The notes below the pieces were generated by a model. It ran no database searches. It was not told the origin of the DNA and worked only from the letters and a program-made list of their open reading frames with translations. From contig NC_089794.1 of NCBI RefSeq assembly GCF_040412425.1, positions 14,873,603 through 14,937,602 of the forward strand: DNA of 64,000 bases, given 5' to 3'. Source of the stretch: Macrobrachium rosenbergii (lineage: Eukaryota; Arthropoda; Malacostraca; Decapoda; Palaemonidae). How positions within the stretch are numbered: position 1 is the stretch's first letter; each line of letters begins with the position of its first letter. This document shows positions 1 to 12,213 of the stretch, piece after piece. The translations under genes were made by a program, and so were the position numbers.

Positions 1-368
1 ACCCCAAAAGCCAAATCAAAGTCCTTCAAAGAAGGCATCACGGCAACCCCATATAAAAATGGGAACAAGCTGGGAAGAAGAAGACAGTACAATTAATAAA
101 TACATCCACATACTGTATCTACAATGACCATGTGTACTGTCAGCATCTAACTTCATATTGACAAAATGAGGTGTCACACATGGAAGTGTATACAATGTAA
201 TAAACTTATGAAGGTGATAAATGCAAATGTTGTTTCAGAAACTATGATGTCATTGTAATCTTCACAGCAACTCCAAAATAGTTACTAAACATCAGGCCTA
301 GTTCTTTCTGAACAGTAGGCATAATTATTTCTAAGTATTCCTAATTCTTTGTTCGTTTGTAGTTTCAG
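1..368 (+). other. 3' part of intron 3 of SMYD4-like copy A
   Basis: Non-coding sequence leading to a TTTCAG acceptor at 363-368. It aligns with intron 3 of copy B (around 27330-27400 and 29700-29857) and copy C (around 50150-50395), including a shared stretch about a tga-caaaatgaggt core. It lacks the polypyrimidine satellite found in copy B. The upstream exons of copy A lie outside the window. Confidence 0.75.
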
Positions 369-974
369 GTGAGTGAACTGTGCCCAGTGACAAGTCTATT
401 TAACCACTCCTGCTTTCCTGTTGCGTCCTGGGTACGTATTGGTCGAGAGTTATTCTGTTATGCTGTAAGACCTGTTGCAGCAGGCGAGGAACTAACAGTT
501 TCCTATGTAGCTGACTTCAGCGTCCAACCTAAGCAGGAAAGGAGAGCAAAATTGATGACTGCCCAAAGTTTTCTCTGTAGCTGTCAGGCTTGCGAAGAGA
601 ACTGGCCAACTTTGCCGCATCTACCTGAAATTAGGTTGTTATGTGTGAACTGCAAGAAACCCCTTTCAGTGGGAATGTATTGCAATGAATGTTTGGATAG
701 ACTGAGAGGAAAATTAGGTAATAAAACTGCTTTCAAACTGAGAATTATTTCTGAAAAGATGACGTCAGCCCTTAATCTTTTATGTCGAATGCAAAACAAA
801 GAAGCGCAAGGGAACCCCATATCGAAGCAAGAATTTAGACATCTTTGCGAAGCGTCAGAGGTCGTCTTTAAATATTCAGCAGTGCCTTCTAAAACACTTG
901 TTAGTTTCAAGGATTTAATGGATAATTGTGCTGGAAATAGATTGATGTCAGGAATGAAGTACCCATTGAATTAA
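369..974 (+). CDS. SMYD4-like: SMYD4-like SET/MYND protein, copy A, last exon (5' part outside window)
   Basis: Last coding exon (201 codons plus stop) of the first gene in a tandem SMYD4-like cluster. It is preceded by a TTTCAG acceptor and opens in phase 0, as in copies B and C. It holds the C-terminal half of the split SET domain: the NHSCFPV version of the NHSCxPN cofactor motif, a GEELTVSY segment with the catalytic-type Tyr, then the post-SET CxCxxC cluster (CSCQAC) and a second CxxC...CxxC pair. SMYD proteins are SAM-dependent lysine methyltransferases; SMYD4 members add N-terminal TPRs. It is clearly homologous to 29858-30442 and 50396-50983 but is the most divergent of the three and has a longer C-terminal tail. 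Oddity: Val replaces the final Asn of the SET motif, in all three copies. The exon begins GTGAGT, a donor-like hexamer straight after the acceptor. Whether the full gene is intact cannot be judged here. Confidence 0.85.
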   Translation: MSELCPVTSLFNHSCFPVASWVRIGRELFCYAVRPVAAGEELTVSYVADFSVQPKQERRAKLMTAQSFLCSCQACEENWPTLPHLPEIRLLCVNCKKPLSVGMYCNECLDRLRGKLGNKTAFKLRIISEKMTSALNLLCRMQNKEAQGNPISKQEFRHLCEASEVVFKYSAVPSKTLVSFKDLMDNCAGNRLMSGMKYPLN

Positions 975-2779
975 GTGGTGAAGTTAACTTTCAATTGTCT
1001 ATGTAAGAGAGTTTTAAGTTTTAATAAGTATCCAGTGGGTAAATCTCAGTAGCCTGTAATTATAAGCACTGTATCATTTAAGTTTAATATAATCATTTTT
1101 GTGTACACATTTGGTGCAATTTTTGTAGAAGAAAGGAATGTAAGTGTGTAAGAAGTAGAGGTACAATATTTTGTTGTGGAAATAATACTGCAGTTAGAAG
1201 TCAGTGGCAATAATACTACAGTTGGAAGTCAGTTTTAGTCTTCAGTTTCTTGAAACTGAGCAGAGGCAAATGGTATTTTGATGCCCAGGAAAAAGAATTG
1301 CTAGTGACTATCAGTGTTATTTGATTTGAGCACCAGTGTCAAAAGTATATATCGCCCTGAGTTTCAATTTCAGTGGTTTATCTTTCTTGTATAACAAGTC
1401 TGTCGTCTTCTGGGCAGAAATGTATTTCAGTATATAGCCACGTGTAGTATTTTTTTTTTCCTTGTTTACATAAAACTCCAATTACTCTTATCATTGGACC
1501 ATGTGAGCACATGGTCTGTGTATTTTAAATTTTTTTTTAATGACCTCAGGTCATATTCGAATGGATTTTTTTTTTGGGGGGGAATGACCTCTGGTCATTT
1601 TGAAAGACAGGTTCTCTATAAAGGTATATGATTTAGTGCTCTTTAATACCGTACATTGGCATTGATTTGTAACAGTCGATTATCCCATAACATACATTTG
1701 TTACATAAGTCAAGATCCTTAATTATTGAAATGATGAATTCAATATTTCTCTGACACTAGGAAATAAGGTACTTGATAATGAACCATTAAAGTATGCCCA
1801 ATTTATTGTTCCTTTCTTTTCATTTGTCCAGTTGAGTGTATAGAGGCAGTAGACCGCCATTAATCCATTTGCTTAGGTCACAAAATGTCAGAACCCAAAA
1901 TAACACTGAACTGTTGAACTCTTTGTGTCATTATCGAAAATGTTAAGTAATTGACAACGAATGAAAATCCAAACACCTTTGGAGACCGAAGCTCCCGAGA
2001 CAATTCATTGGGGCATGGAGTCATCAGCCTCATCCCAAAAGTTGTTGCATAGAGATTTGCAAGAGGCCTAAGAGATCAGTATAAGCAGCAGTGAGACTTG
2101 GAAGTCAATTCACTTCCTAAAAGAATAGATGTTGCCTGAGATTTTCATCCTAATTAACTGAACTTTGTTTACTAGTACTGTATTTTTCACTTTTTTTGCC
2201 AAAGTAAACCACAATATTTGAGCTATATTTGCACACATCAGTGAAGCTATATTTTTGTCAAGGTGGAAATGTATGGTGTTCCATTAGTGAAATTTTGAGG
2301 CTGTTATGAATTTTTACCTTTAAAAGATACCGGGTAATTTCTTTATAAAATTAAGTAGATCAGTAATTCTAGTGGCTGTGGAGTTATAATGTTATTGCAC
2401 AGAATTTTACTTTCCTCTTGAATGTTGAAAATTGGACACAATATAGTCAGCCCAATAGGGACGGGAAGAAAGAGTTGTGATGTGCCACCCAACTCATAGA
2501 AATAAAAAAAAAAAAAAGTGGGGTTGGGGAGCTCAGGGCATAAGAATCGTGTTTTCTCAAGGTACCTCGTAGTGACTTGCCACCAGCATTACAGGCTGGG
2601 TTCGTAAAGTTCTTGGTACTTGTGATGCGCTCATGTCAATATCTACCGTATAGCAGAGTGCTTGTGATGAGAGTGCAGAGGCAAGCAAGGTCAGTCTAGA
2701 TCTTAGTGCATCCCTTGACTGTGGGAATCATGAAGCAATTGTGTACAGGCTAAGATTACTGGAAATTTGTGGATCGTTT
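975..2779 (+). other. Duplicated 3' flank of copy A, no gene seen
   Basis: Non-coding. It aligns nearly end to end with the sequence after copy B (30443-32279) and, in part, after copy C (50984-52225), so it probably contains 3' UTR and downstream DNA of the duplicated unit. Only short homopolymer runs (for example T-rich 1450-1460 and 1566-1575, A-rich 2503-2516) and no convincing ORF. Confidence 0.6.
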
Positions 2780-3370
2780 ATTAATGTTTTAAATTAAATT
2801 TTACTAGGCAGAACCCAAAGGGTCTGTCTTGATGGCCAGTATAGAAGCTTCCATAAAGTCATTTATGTTCCTGAAAGTAGTGTTCTTGGACCTTTATTAT
2901 ACTGTTTCTTTTTTTTGTGACGTGGCAAGGTCTAGAAAACAAACTGACTGCATACGCTTATGGTACTACACTTCTAGCTGTTGTTCCGTCCGTGTGCCTT
3001 AGGTCTGTTGATGCAGAATGCTTGAAAATAGATCATCCACGTATTCATGAGTGGAATAGGCCATGGGACATGAAGCTTAACCTTCAAAAACTCAGAGTAT
3101 GATGGTCGTTCCAGAACTTTTTAGCGTTTGCATCCTGATTTACATTTAATTGTATGGGTTTAAATGTAAGTAACTCATTCATGAAGTAGACTTTTGGTAA
3201 TCATTTTCATAATAATGCTGCTTCTTGCAGAAATGTTTTGGGAAGAAGCTGTTATGTCTAAATGCTTGAACTCCCTTTCTTCTTCCTTGTTTGGAGTACT
3301 ATTCTGCAGTGTGGTCTTCTGGTGCTGGCTCTCATCTCGAACTCTTGGATAGAATCATCAGTGAAGTACA
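2780..3370 (+). pseudogene. Degraded LINE reverse-transcriptase fragment (Jockey/CR1-like)
   Basis: Translated pieces match non-LTR retrotransposon RT: an SVLGPLLY segment near 2880-2905, then LENKLTAYA followed by YG where the catalytic YADD box should be (about 2930-2965), a region with IHEWNRPWDMKLN, and near 3290-3350 an LEYYSAVWSSGAGSHLELLD segment typical of the RT C-terminal side. Frames shift between pieces and the catalytic Asp pair is lost, so this is a dead fragment. The same fragment occurs in the copy B flank at 32280-32869, so it predates the duplication. Confidence 0.75.
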
Positions 3371-3502
3371 TTTTCCAACTCTTACAACGAAAAAACATCC
3401 TGTGCACTCTTCTTTGCCTGACCCAGCTGTGTTTGCTGAAAACTCCAGGCAGGCTGCTGCTGCAAACTGTGGCTTTTTCTAGCATCAGGGTTAATACTAG
3501 TT

Positions 3503-3735
3503 AGCCCCGTAGGGGGTTAGTGCCATCAGTGCACGTCACGTGGTGCTCTGTAGGCATTACTTGAGGGTCTTTGCTGTGTCCTTTCTGACAGTTGTTTCAT
3601 AGTGCACCTGCGAGGTTTTTCTCTTGTTACACCTTCCGAACCTTCTTACAGTCAGTTTGCCTTTCAGCTTCGAATGACCTTATAGTTCCCAGCACTTGGT
3701 CTTTGGCCTAAATTCCATATTCAATTCTCTAATAC
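3503..3735 (+). repeat. Interspersed repeat family R2 (degenerate copy)
   Basis: A copy of a repeat of about 300 bp that recurs at 17760-18055, 34074-34380, 62556-63340 and 63842-64000. Shared marks: a GTGCACT-GTAGGCATTACTT block near the start, a GTTACACCTT block in the middle, and TGACC-TCATAGGTCCCAG followed by CTTTGGCCT near the end. Class unknown (SINE-like or MITE-like). The copy at the same place in the B unit shows it predates the duplication. Confidence 0.7.
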
Positions 3736-4895
3736 TAGCCAGTTTGCTAAGAGTTTTATCCTTGCTACAGCTAAAATGATCTCCAAATATTTAAGCCAGG
3801 CGCAGATTCATTCCTGCTTACTTACTGGTGGCACCCCATGAATTTCGTGTTTTTTGGTTTAACTCTGTTGCCTTCTTTATTTACCACCTTATCCTATAAC
3901 TCGTCTCTGTCTGCAGGCTGATTTCCCATTGGAAGCCTCTTGGGTTTATTTAGTCTGTTGACTCTGTTATAAGGGTTTTTAGCTGAAGATTTGAAGAAAA
4001 GAAAGTCCAAGTTTACATATTAGTGATGCTATGCATATGAAAAAAGAATACCTGTTCTGTAAACAAAATTAATTAAATAGCAGTTTTATACCACTGCAAC
4101 TGGTTTAGCTCTACTTTTATACACTGGACATTGTACCAGAATACCACGTACCCATCCTACTAGACAACAGGGTATTAATGGGCAATGGGCATGTTTTCGT
4201 TAGTGATGACACACCGTCTTGTGAGTACTGTCTGAAGTAATATATTAGTAAGTAAGCTGACTAATAGCTGGTCTTTGAAAACGTGTGTCCGGTGCAGGTG
4301 GCCTTTATGTTGACGTTGGTATTTTCCTCGGTTAGAGGCAGTGGGTATCCGATGCTGTGATGACCTTCGGTCACGAGCAAGATGCCTGGAGACAACGTTG
4401 ACAGATGAATGGAAGCTTTGTGATGTCTGTGGGTTCAGAAGGTAGGGTCCTTCGAATACTGAACTTGACGGTGACGTCACGCTTCAAGGTTGAGGTTATT
4501 GAGTGAATACGCGCATACGTGCTCTCTCTAATGTGTATATTAGAGGAACCATAGAATGAGTATTCACTTGGATTTGCGGCTGGTGTGATCGCTCTTTTGA
4601 GCTGTGTTTGTGAATAGGAACAGCTCCTGTGAGGAACTGTTTCCTGGTGGCCATAGAATGTGAGTAAGGTAACTCATTGACACTTGTACCTTTTCCAGAG
4701 ATTACGTGGAATACCCATTTTACGTTGCAGTGAAACCTTTCTGGTCTTTATTATGCATTTTTCCTTTATAAGTGTTTATTTTTTTTTACACCATTCCAGG
4801 TTTTAATATAAGCTATGTTTCTTTTAACAGGAATTCTGGTTGAGTCCTGTGAGGACGTATATATTGAAAGAGGTGTTCTTTTTAAACATACTATA

Positions 4896-5169
4896 GCCCT
4901 TTGTTGGCCGAGTCGGTTGAGCTTCAGACTGTCGCTCGATGGACCGGAGTTCAGTTCCCGCGGCCGGCTGATGAAGAGTTAGAGAAATTTATTTCTGGTG
5001 ATAGGAATTCATTTCTCGCTATAATGTGGTTCGGATTCCACAATAAGCTGTAGGTCCCGTTGCTAAGTAACCAATTGGTTGTTAGCCACGTAAAAATAAG
5101 TCTAATCCTTCGGGCCAGCCCTAGGAGAGCTGTTAATCAGCTCAGTGGTCTGGTAAAACTAAGGTATAC
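4896..5169 (+). mobile_element. tRNA-derived SINE (family S1), with 15-bp target-site duplication
   Basis: The head has a pol III A-box-like TGGCCGAGTCGGTTGAGC and a B-box-like GTTCAGTTCCC. The body contains the family marks: a TTTCTGGTGATA-type block, GTGGTTCGGATTCCACAA, GTTGCTAAGTAACCAATTGG, CTTCGGGCCAGCCCTAGG, and the 3' end CTAAGGTATACTT. Flanked by the identical 15-mer TTTAAACATACTATA at 4881-4895 and 5170-5184, so the insertion limits are exact. Confidence 0.85.
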
Positions 5170-5453
5170 TTTAAACATACTATATGACATTTATTTTGGT
5201 CTCGAGTAATCATGACCTTTTTTTTTTGTTTGGTGACTGGGGTGTTAGTCACTTGTATTGGTAGGTCTAGAATCATTAATTCGATTGTGAATCCGAGTTT
5301 CCTCTAGTTACGACTTCCATTTTTGTGGGGTGTGAGAGACTCCATTTCATGACCGTAGCTTTTGCTGAAATACTTTCGTTAACTGTACAAATGAAGTCTA
5401 GTTTGGTATCTCGGCCTTTTAATCCAGTAAGCCTTTGTTTGAGGATAGATACA

Positions 5454-5731
5454 AGTTAAGTATACCTTAGTTTAACCGACCACTAAGCTAATTAACAGCT
5501 CTCCTAGGGCTGGCCCGAAGGATTAGACTCATTTTACGTGGCTAAGAACCAATTGGTTACCTAGCAACGGGACCTACAGCTTATTTTGGAATCCGAACCA
5601 CATTATAGCGAGAAATGAATGTCTATCACCAGAAATAAATTCCTCTAATTCCTCATTGGCCAGCCGGAGACTCGAACTCGGGCCTGGCAGAGTGCTATCC
5701 GAGAACTCTACCGACTCGTCCAACGAGGAAC
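5454..5731 (-). mobile_element. tRNA-derived SINE (family S1), minus strand, with target-site duplication
   Basis: Reverse-complement copy of the S1 SINE. Flanked by the 14-mer TGAGGATAGATACA at 5440-5453 and 5732-5745. The B-box-like GAACTCGAGT region lies toward the right end, as expected for the minus orientation. It sits 270 bp from the plus-strand copy at 4896-5169 and forms a long imperfect inverted repeat with it. Confidence 0.85.
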
Positions 5732-5900
5732 TGAGGATAGATACAGGGAGAGGAGTTGACGAGAAAGAATGTGCTGACCCAATGCTGGCCGTTGCTACCG
5801 GAGAATCTTAGAGATAGATGATGAAATGATATCGTTCTTAAAACGGGTGTAGAAAGAGGTCATGACCCTGTCTGACCTTGTTTTTTAGGGCATAATAAAT

Positions 5901-8458
<2,558 letters not shown>

Positions 8459-8476
8459 TGAAATTCCTCCCCCGAG
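8459..8476 (-). other. Polypurine tract of the LTR element
   Basis: On the minus strand GGGGGAGGAATTTCA lies directly before the LTR start TGATATTGCC. Purine-rich and in the place where plus-strand priming is expected. Confidence 0.75.
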
Positions 8477-8484
8477 AAGATTAC

Positions 8485-9112
8485 TTATCCCGGGTTTGAA
8501 TCCCACGATTCACAACGGGATAAATAATCTGCTATGACATTATCTTTTCCTGAAATGTGTTTAACACTTACATTATACGGTTGCAGGCATAAAGACCACC
8601 TGGTCAGTCTCATATTATTATTTTTCATCCTATTGATGAATGAGATTGGGTTGTGATCCGACAACACTAAAATTTCTTCATTCCTAGGTCGGTTCACATA
8701 CACTTCAAACTTTTTCAATGCTGTGATTAATGCTAATGTTTCTTTTTCGATTGTTGAGTAAGTTTTCTGGTGCTTTTTCAACTTTGAAAACATGAAACAT
8801 ACTGGATGTAAGATTCTGTTGTCATCTTCTTGGAGTAGAACAGCTCCAATTCCACAGTCGGATGCATCAACTTGTATCACAAACTTTTTATTGAAGTCTG
8901 GAGCTTGAAGCACTGGTCTTGAAGTTAATATGGCTTTAACCTTCTCAAATGATTCTTGACATTCTGGAGTCCAATCAAACTTTCTTTTAGGACTGGTTAA
9001 GTTAGTTAAGGGAGCTACTACGGCTGAGAAATTTGGACAGAATCGGTGATAAAATCCAGCCATGCCCAAAAATCTTTGTAGCTGTTTCCTCGTAGCAGGA
9101 GGGGTAGCCTTA
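8485..9112 (-). pseudogene. pol: RNase H segment of pol, frameshifted from RT
   Basis: Continues the RT open frame after a frameshift located about 9095-9125. It starts in the conserved RT/RNase H linker (RFLGMAGFYHRF), then shows the Ty3-type RNase H core: IQVDASDCGIGAVL with the first catalytic Asp, STIEKETLAL with the catalytic Glu, LSDHNPISFI with the next Asp, and ends with VKHISGKDNVIADYLSR. The last element of pol, it stops just before the polypurine tract. It degrades the RNA strand of the hybrid during reverse transcription. No chromodomain follows. Confidence 0.88.
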
Positions 9113-11141
9113 CGGATACCTTTGCATTAGCATCAATAGGAGTGAGAAGGCCTTTTCCAACTTCAAATCCTAGATACTGTACAGTTGCCTTTCCAAACTC
9201 ACTTTTTTGTAAGTTGATTGTTAGTCCTGCTTCCCGAAGTTTCTTGAACACTTTTCTTAATATTTTCAGATGTTCTTCCCATGTATTAGAATAAATCACA
9301 ATGTCATCAAGGTATACATCCACTCCTTCTATTGATCCTAGTAGTTGATCCATCACTCGCTGGAATGTTGCAGGTGCATTCATCAGACCAAACGGCAAAA
9401 CAGTGTATTGATACAGTCCAAAAGGAGTAATGAAAGCTGACAGCAACTTAGCATTCTCATCTAAGGGAATTTGATAATATCCTTTCAACAAGTCTATCTT
9501 GGAAACAAATTTGGCTTGCCCAATATTATCAAGTAATTGATCAATTAGAGGCAAGGGATCATTGTCAGCCACACTGATGGAATTCAGTTTCCTATAATCA
9601 GTACACATCCTAAATGAGCCATCTGGTTTCTTCACTAACACACAAGGAGAACTATAATGACTTGAACTGGGTTCTGCTAATCCATGCTGCAACAAATATT
9701 CAACTTCTTTCTTCAAAACATCTCGATGAAAAGGTGATAAGCGATAAGCTCTCATTTTAAAAGGTTTTCCATCTTCTCTGATCTTTATCTCATGCTTTGT
9801 CAGATTGGTACGCCTAGGTACATCTGCGAAAATTTCAGGGAAACTTTGAATCACTTCACTTAATTCACTACTTTGCTCAACACTCAGATGTTTTAGTTTA
9901 TCTTCCAAATTTTCTAATATTGAAGAATTGTTCATCTTGCTTTCAGCTCCCAATTCGTAGTCATCATCGTCCTCTATAGATGAAGTTGTCTGTGTTATTG
10001 ACACTGTTTCAGTTTTAGTCTCTGAGAAGTAAGGTTTCAAAAGATTCACATGTATCTTCCTTTGTCGTTTCCTTCTTCCTGGTGTTTCAATCACATAAGT
10101 TCGATCACTTAACTTCTCTATTATCCTATAAGGACCTTGAAACTTATTGGTAAGGGGAAATCTTTTCACTGGTAAGAACACTAGAACTTGCTGTCCAATA
10201 TCAAAATTTCTTAGCTTAGTCTTAGCATCATATTTTCTTTTCATTTTCTCTTGACTTGTTTTCAAATTTTCTAAAGAGAATTTTCTAATTTCTCTTAACC
10301 TTTTCCTCAAGTTCTTCACATATTCTCCTTGGATTTCCTCTTGATTTTCTTCCCAATTCTCTGCAAGAATCTTCAATGGACCTCTTATGTCTCGACCAAA
10401 AATCATTTCATTTGGTGAACATCCCATGCTTTCTTGATAAGCATTCCTAACTTCAAATAACATTAAAGGTAAACCAGCATCCCATTCTCTTCCTGATTCA
10501 TTACAATACTTAGTTAACATATTTTTCAATGTCTGGTGGAACCTTTCCAAGGCTCCTTGAGTCTCTGGATGATAAGCAGTTGATAACTGTTGTTTTACTC
10601 CTAACAAGTTCATGACATCCTGGAATAATTTTGAAGTAAAGTTCGTTCCTCTATCACTTTGCACAATTTCTGGTATTCCAAACTTGGAGAAAAACTCCAC
10701 CAACTTCTCAGCAATTACCTTAGCACTTATACTTCTTACAGGAATCGCCTCAGGATACCTAGTCACTGGACACATTAATGTTAATAGATATTCATTTCCT
10801 TTCTTTGTTTTCGGAAGTGGCCCAACCACATCTATAATTACCTTGCTAAAGGGTTCTCCTCTAACTTCTATGGGTTGTAGGGGGGCTTTCTGAATGGTTT
10901 CATTCGGTTTTCCAGCTATCTGGCATGTGTAACACACTCTGCAAAATCTGCTAACATCCTTGTGAAATCCAGGCCAGAAAAAATACTTCATAATCTTCTC
11001 AACAGTCTTCCTGATTCCCATATGTCCACACTCATGAGCTACTGCTACAACTTGTTTCCTTAATGGATATGGAATCAAAATTTGATGATATTCACCCCAT
11101 TCAGCATTTCCTGGTATATCTGTAGGTCGATGCTTCCTCAT
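9018..11141 (-). CDS. pol: Integrase followed by reverse transcriptase (pol)
   Basis: A 707-codon open frame encoding integrase first and RT second. Integrase: H2C2 zinc finger (H36, H40, C70, C73), DDE catalytic residues D104 (IIDVVGPLP), D163 (QSDRGTNFTS) and E199 (QGALERFH), then the GPY/F module around residue 336. RT: begins about residue 465, with VLVKKPDGSFRMCTDYRKLN, IDLLKGYYQIPL, VLPFGLMNAPATFQRVM and the YLDD box at 610-613. In ordinary Ty3/gypsy elements integrase is at the end of pol; here it lies upstream of RT, the Gmr1-type order. The first codon directly follows an in-frame TGA (11144-11142), so the true polyprotein was probably continuous with the protease frame. The last 35 codons are out of frame because of the RT/RNase H frameshift. 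Confidence 0.92.
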   Translation of the reverse strand: MRKHRPTDIPGNAEWGEYHQILIPYPLRKQVVAVAHECGHMGIRKTVEKIMKYFFWPGFHKDVSRFCRVCYTCQIAGKPNETIQKAPLQPIEVRGEPFSKVIIDVVGPLPKTKKGNEYLLTLMCPVTRYPEAIPVRSISAKVIAEKLVEFFSKFGIPEIVQSDRGTNFTSKLFQDVMNLLGVKQQLSTAYHPETQGALERFHQTLKNMLTKYCNESGREWDAGLPLMLFEVRNAYQESMGCSPNEMIFGRDIRGPLKILAENWEENQEEIQGEYVKNLRKRLREIRKFSLENLKTSQEKMKRKYDAKTKLRNFDIGQQVLVFLPVKRFPLTNKFQGPYRIIEKLSDRTYVIETPGRRKRQRKIHVNLLKPYFSETKTETVSITQTTSSIEDDDDYELGAESKMNNSSILENLEDKLKHLSVEQSSELSEVIQSFPEIFADVPRRTNLTKHEIKIREDGKPFKMRAYRLSPFHRDVLKKEVEYLLQHGLAEPSSSHYSSPCVLVKKPDGSFRMCTDYRKLNSISVADNDPLPLIDQLLDNIGQAKFVSKIDLLKGYYQIPLDENAKLLSAFITPFGLYQYTVLPFGLMNAPATFQRVMDQLLGSIEGVDVYLDDIVIYSNTWEEHLKILRKVFKKLREAGLTINLQKSEFGKATVQYLGFEVGKGLLTPIDANAKVSVRLPLLLRGNSYKDFWAWLDFITDSVQISQP

Positions 11142-12213
11142 TCACAATCCTTCCTTTAGATAATAACAGGTAGAGGTTTGTTGCATCTCTTCTTGATCAA
11201 CAACTCCGAAGAACAAATCAGCCAACGTTGTATCCTTCTTCTGCAGTTTCATTAGCTTCTCTCTAGTCACTTGACCAACTTCAAGGGCTGAATTCTCCAT
11301 ATCTGCTAACTCTGCTTCTGTAGTTTCATTACTATCTTCAGGAACTCTTTGACTACTCGGAGTCTCTTCAATAACAACAGGAACCTCTTCTTCTTGGGAA
11401 ATCTCTTCATTACTAACACTAGGGGAAACTTCATTTTCCTGGAACAGTTCTTCTAATCTTAAAGATCCTTCACTTGATTCTTTTAGTGCAGGTAAATCCT
11501 CAGTATTTTCACTTGCAGACATAGTTCTCTTCATACTCCTGGTAGTTACACAACTTGGAAACAGGTGTGGGTTTTTCTTCTCTAAATCTACAGTAGGACT
11601 AACCCTTAACGGTTTGTCTGTCACTATAGGACAAGGAACAAATGGTACACCACCAACTTCATTACCCAGTAAAACATGTACACCTTCAACAGCTAGTGAG
11701 TCCTTTACAGCAAAATCAACATTTCCTGTCACCAATTCACAGGACAAATGCAAGCGGCATATAGGAGTTACCTCTTCTCCTCCTATACCCTTCAAAATAA
11801 CTGAATCTCCAGTGAGATTCTTCTCCAGATGTGGGTGAGCACCACGAACTACCACACTATGGTTACTCCCCGTATCACGTAATACCTTGACTGGTACCTG
11901 CACACTTCCTCCTTGAGTTGTCAGCGTACCTTCATAGATATATGGCTTAAAAGCCTCCAAGCTGCTCAGCCACTCACTGCTTGAAGTTACATTTCCACTG
12001 GTTGCTAAACACTCTGCTTGTTTAGTCTCAGTCTTCCCCACACTGCTCTTCGTAGTTTGCTTCACCTGGTTACCTTTAACCACTTGACCAACTGGTTTGG
12101 TCTGCTGTTGTGTCTGATAACAATCTCGACTGTAGTGTCCTACTCTTCCACACTTGTAGCAGACAACATTAGTCTTCTGTATCTGTCTTGAGAACAGACT
12201 GGATGATGAGGAT
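11142..12213 (-). CDS. pol: Zinc-knuckle and aspartic-protease part of gag-pol
   Basis: Open frame that starts upstream with a perfect CCHC nucleocapsid knuckle (CYKCGRVGHYSRDC, 12120-12161) and continues into an aspartic protease with the active-site DTGS at 11865-11876 preceded by VPVKVLR. The protease is followed by a long acidic Ser/Glu-rich stretch, then a linker ending YYLKEGL before a TGA. The frame is shifted relative to the capsid frame near 12220; this could be damage or a programmed gag-pol shift. In the same frame as the integrase ORF, separated only by the single TGA. Confidence 0.82.

Larger units (their letters stand above)
4240..5900. other. Insertion of about 1.65 kb specific to the copy A flank
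   Basis: Comparison with the paralogous flank of copy B (gap point about 34862) shows extra DNA here, bounded on both sides by short AT-rich sequence (taatat / taaatat). It contains two SINEs in opposite orientation. The rest has no ORF or family I recognise; it could be an old LTR or DNA-transposon remnant. Confidence 0.5.

Noticed and set aside
584..910. Minus-strand open frames opposite the last SMYD exons (also 30073-30402, 50614-50970, 40192-40716)
   Set aside because: They are mirror frames of real exons, kept only because the sense strand is kept; no domain seen.
10612..10893. A 93-codon plus-strand frame inside the pol region
   Set aside because: It is the mirror of the integrase core on the minus strand.
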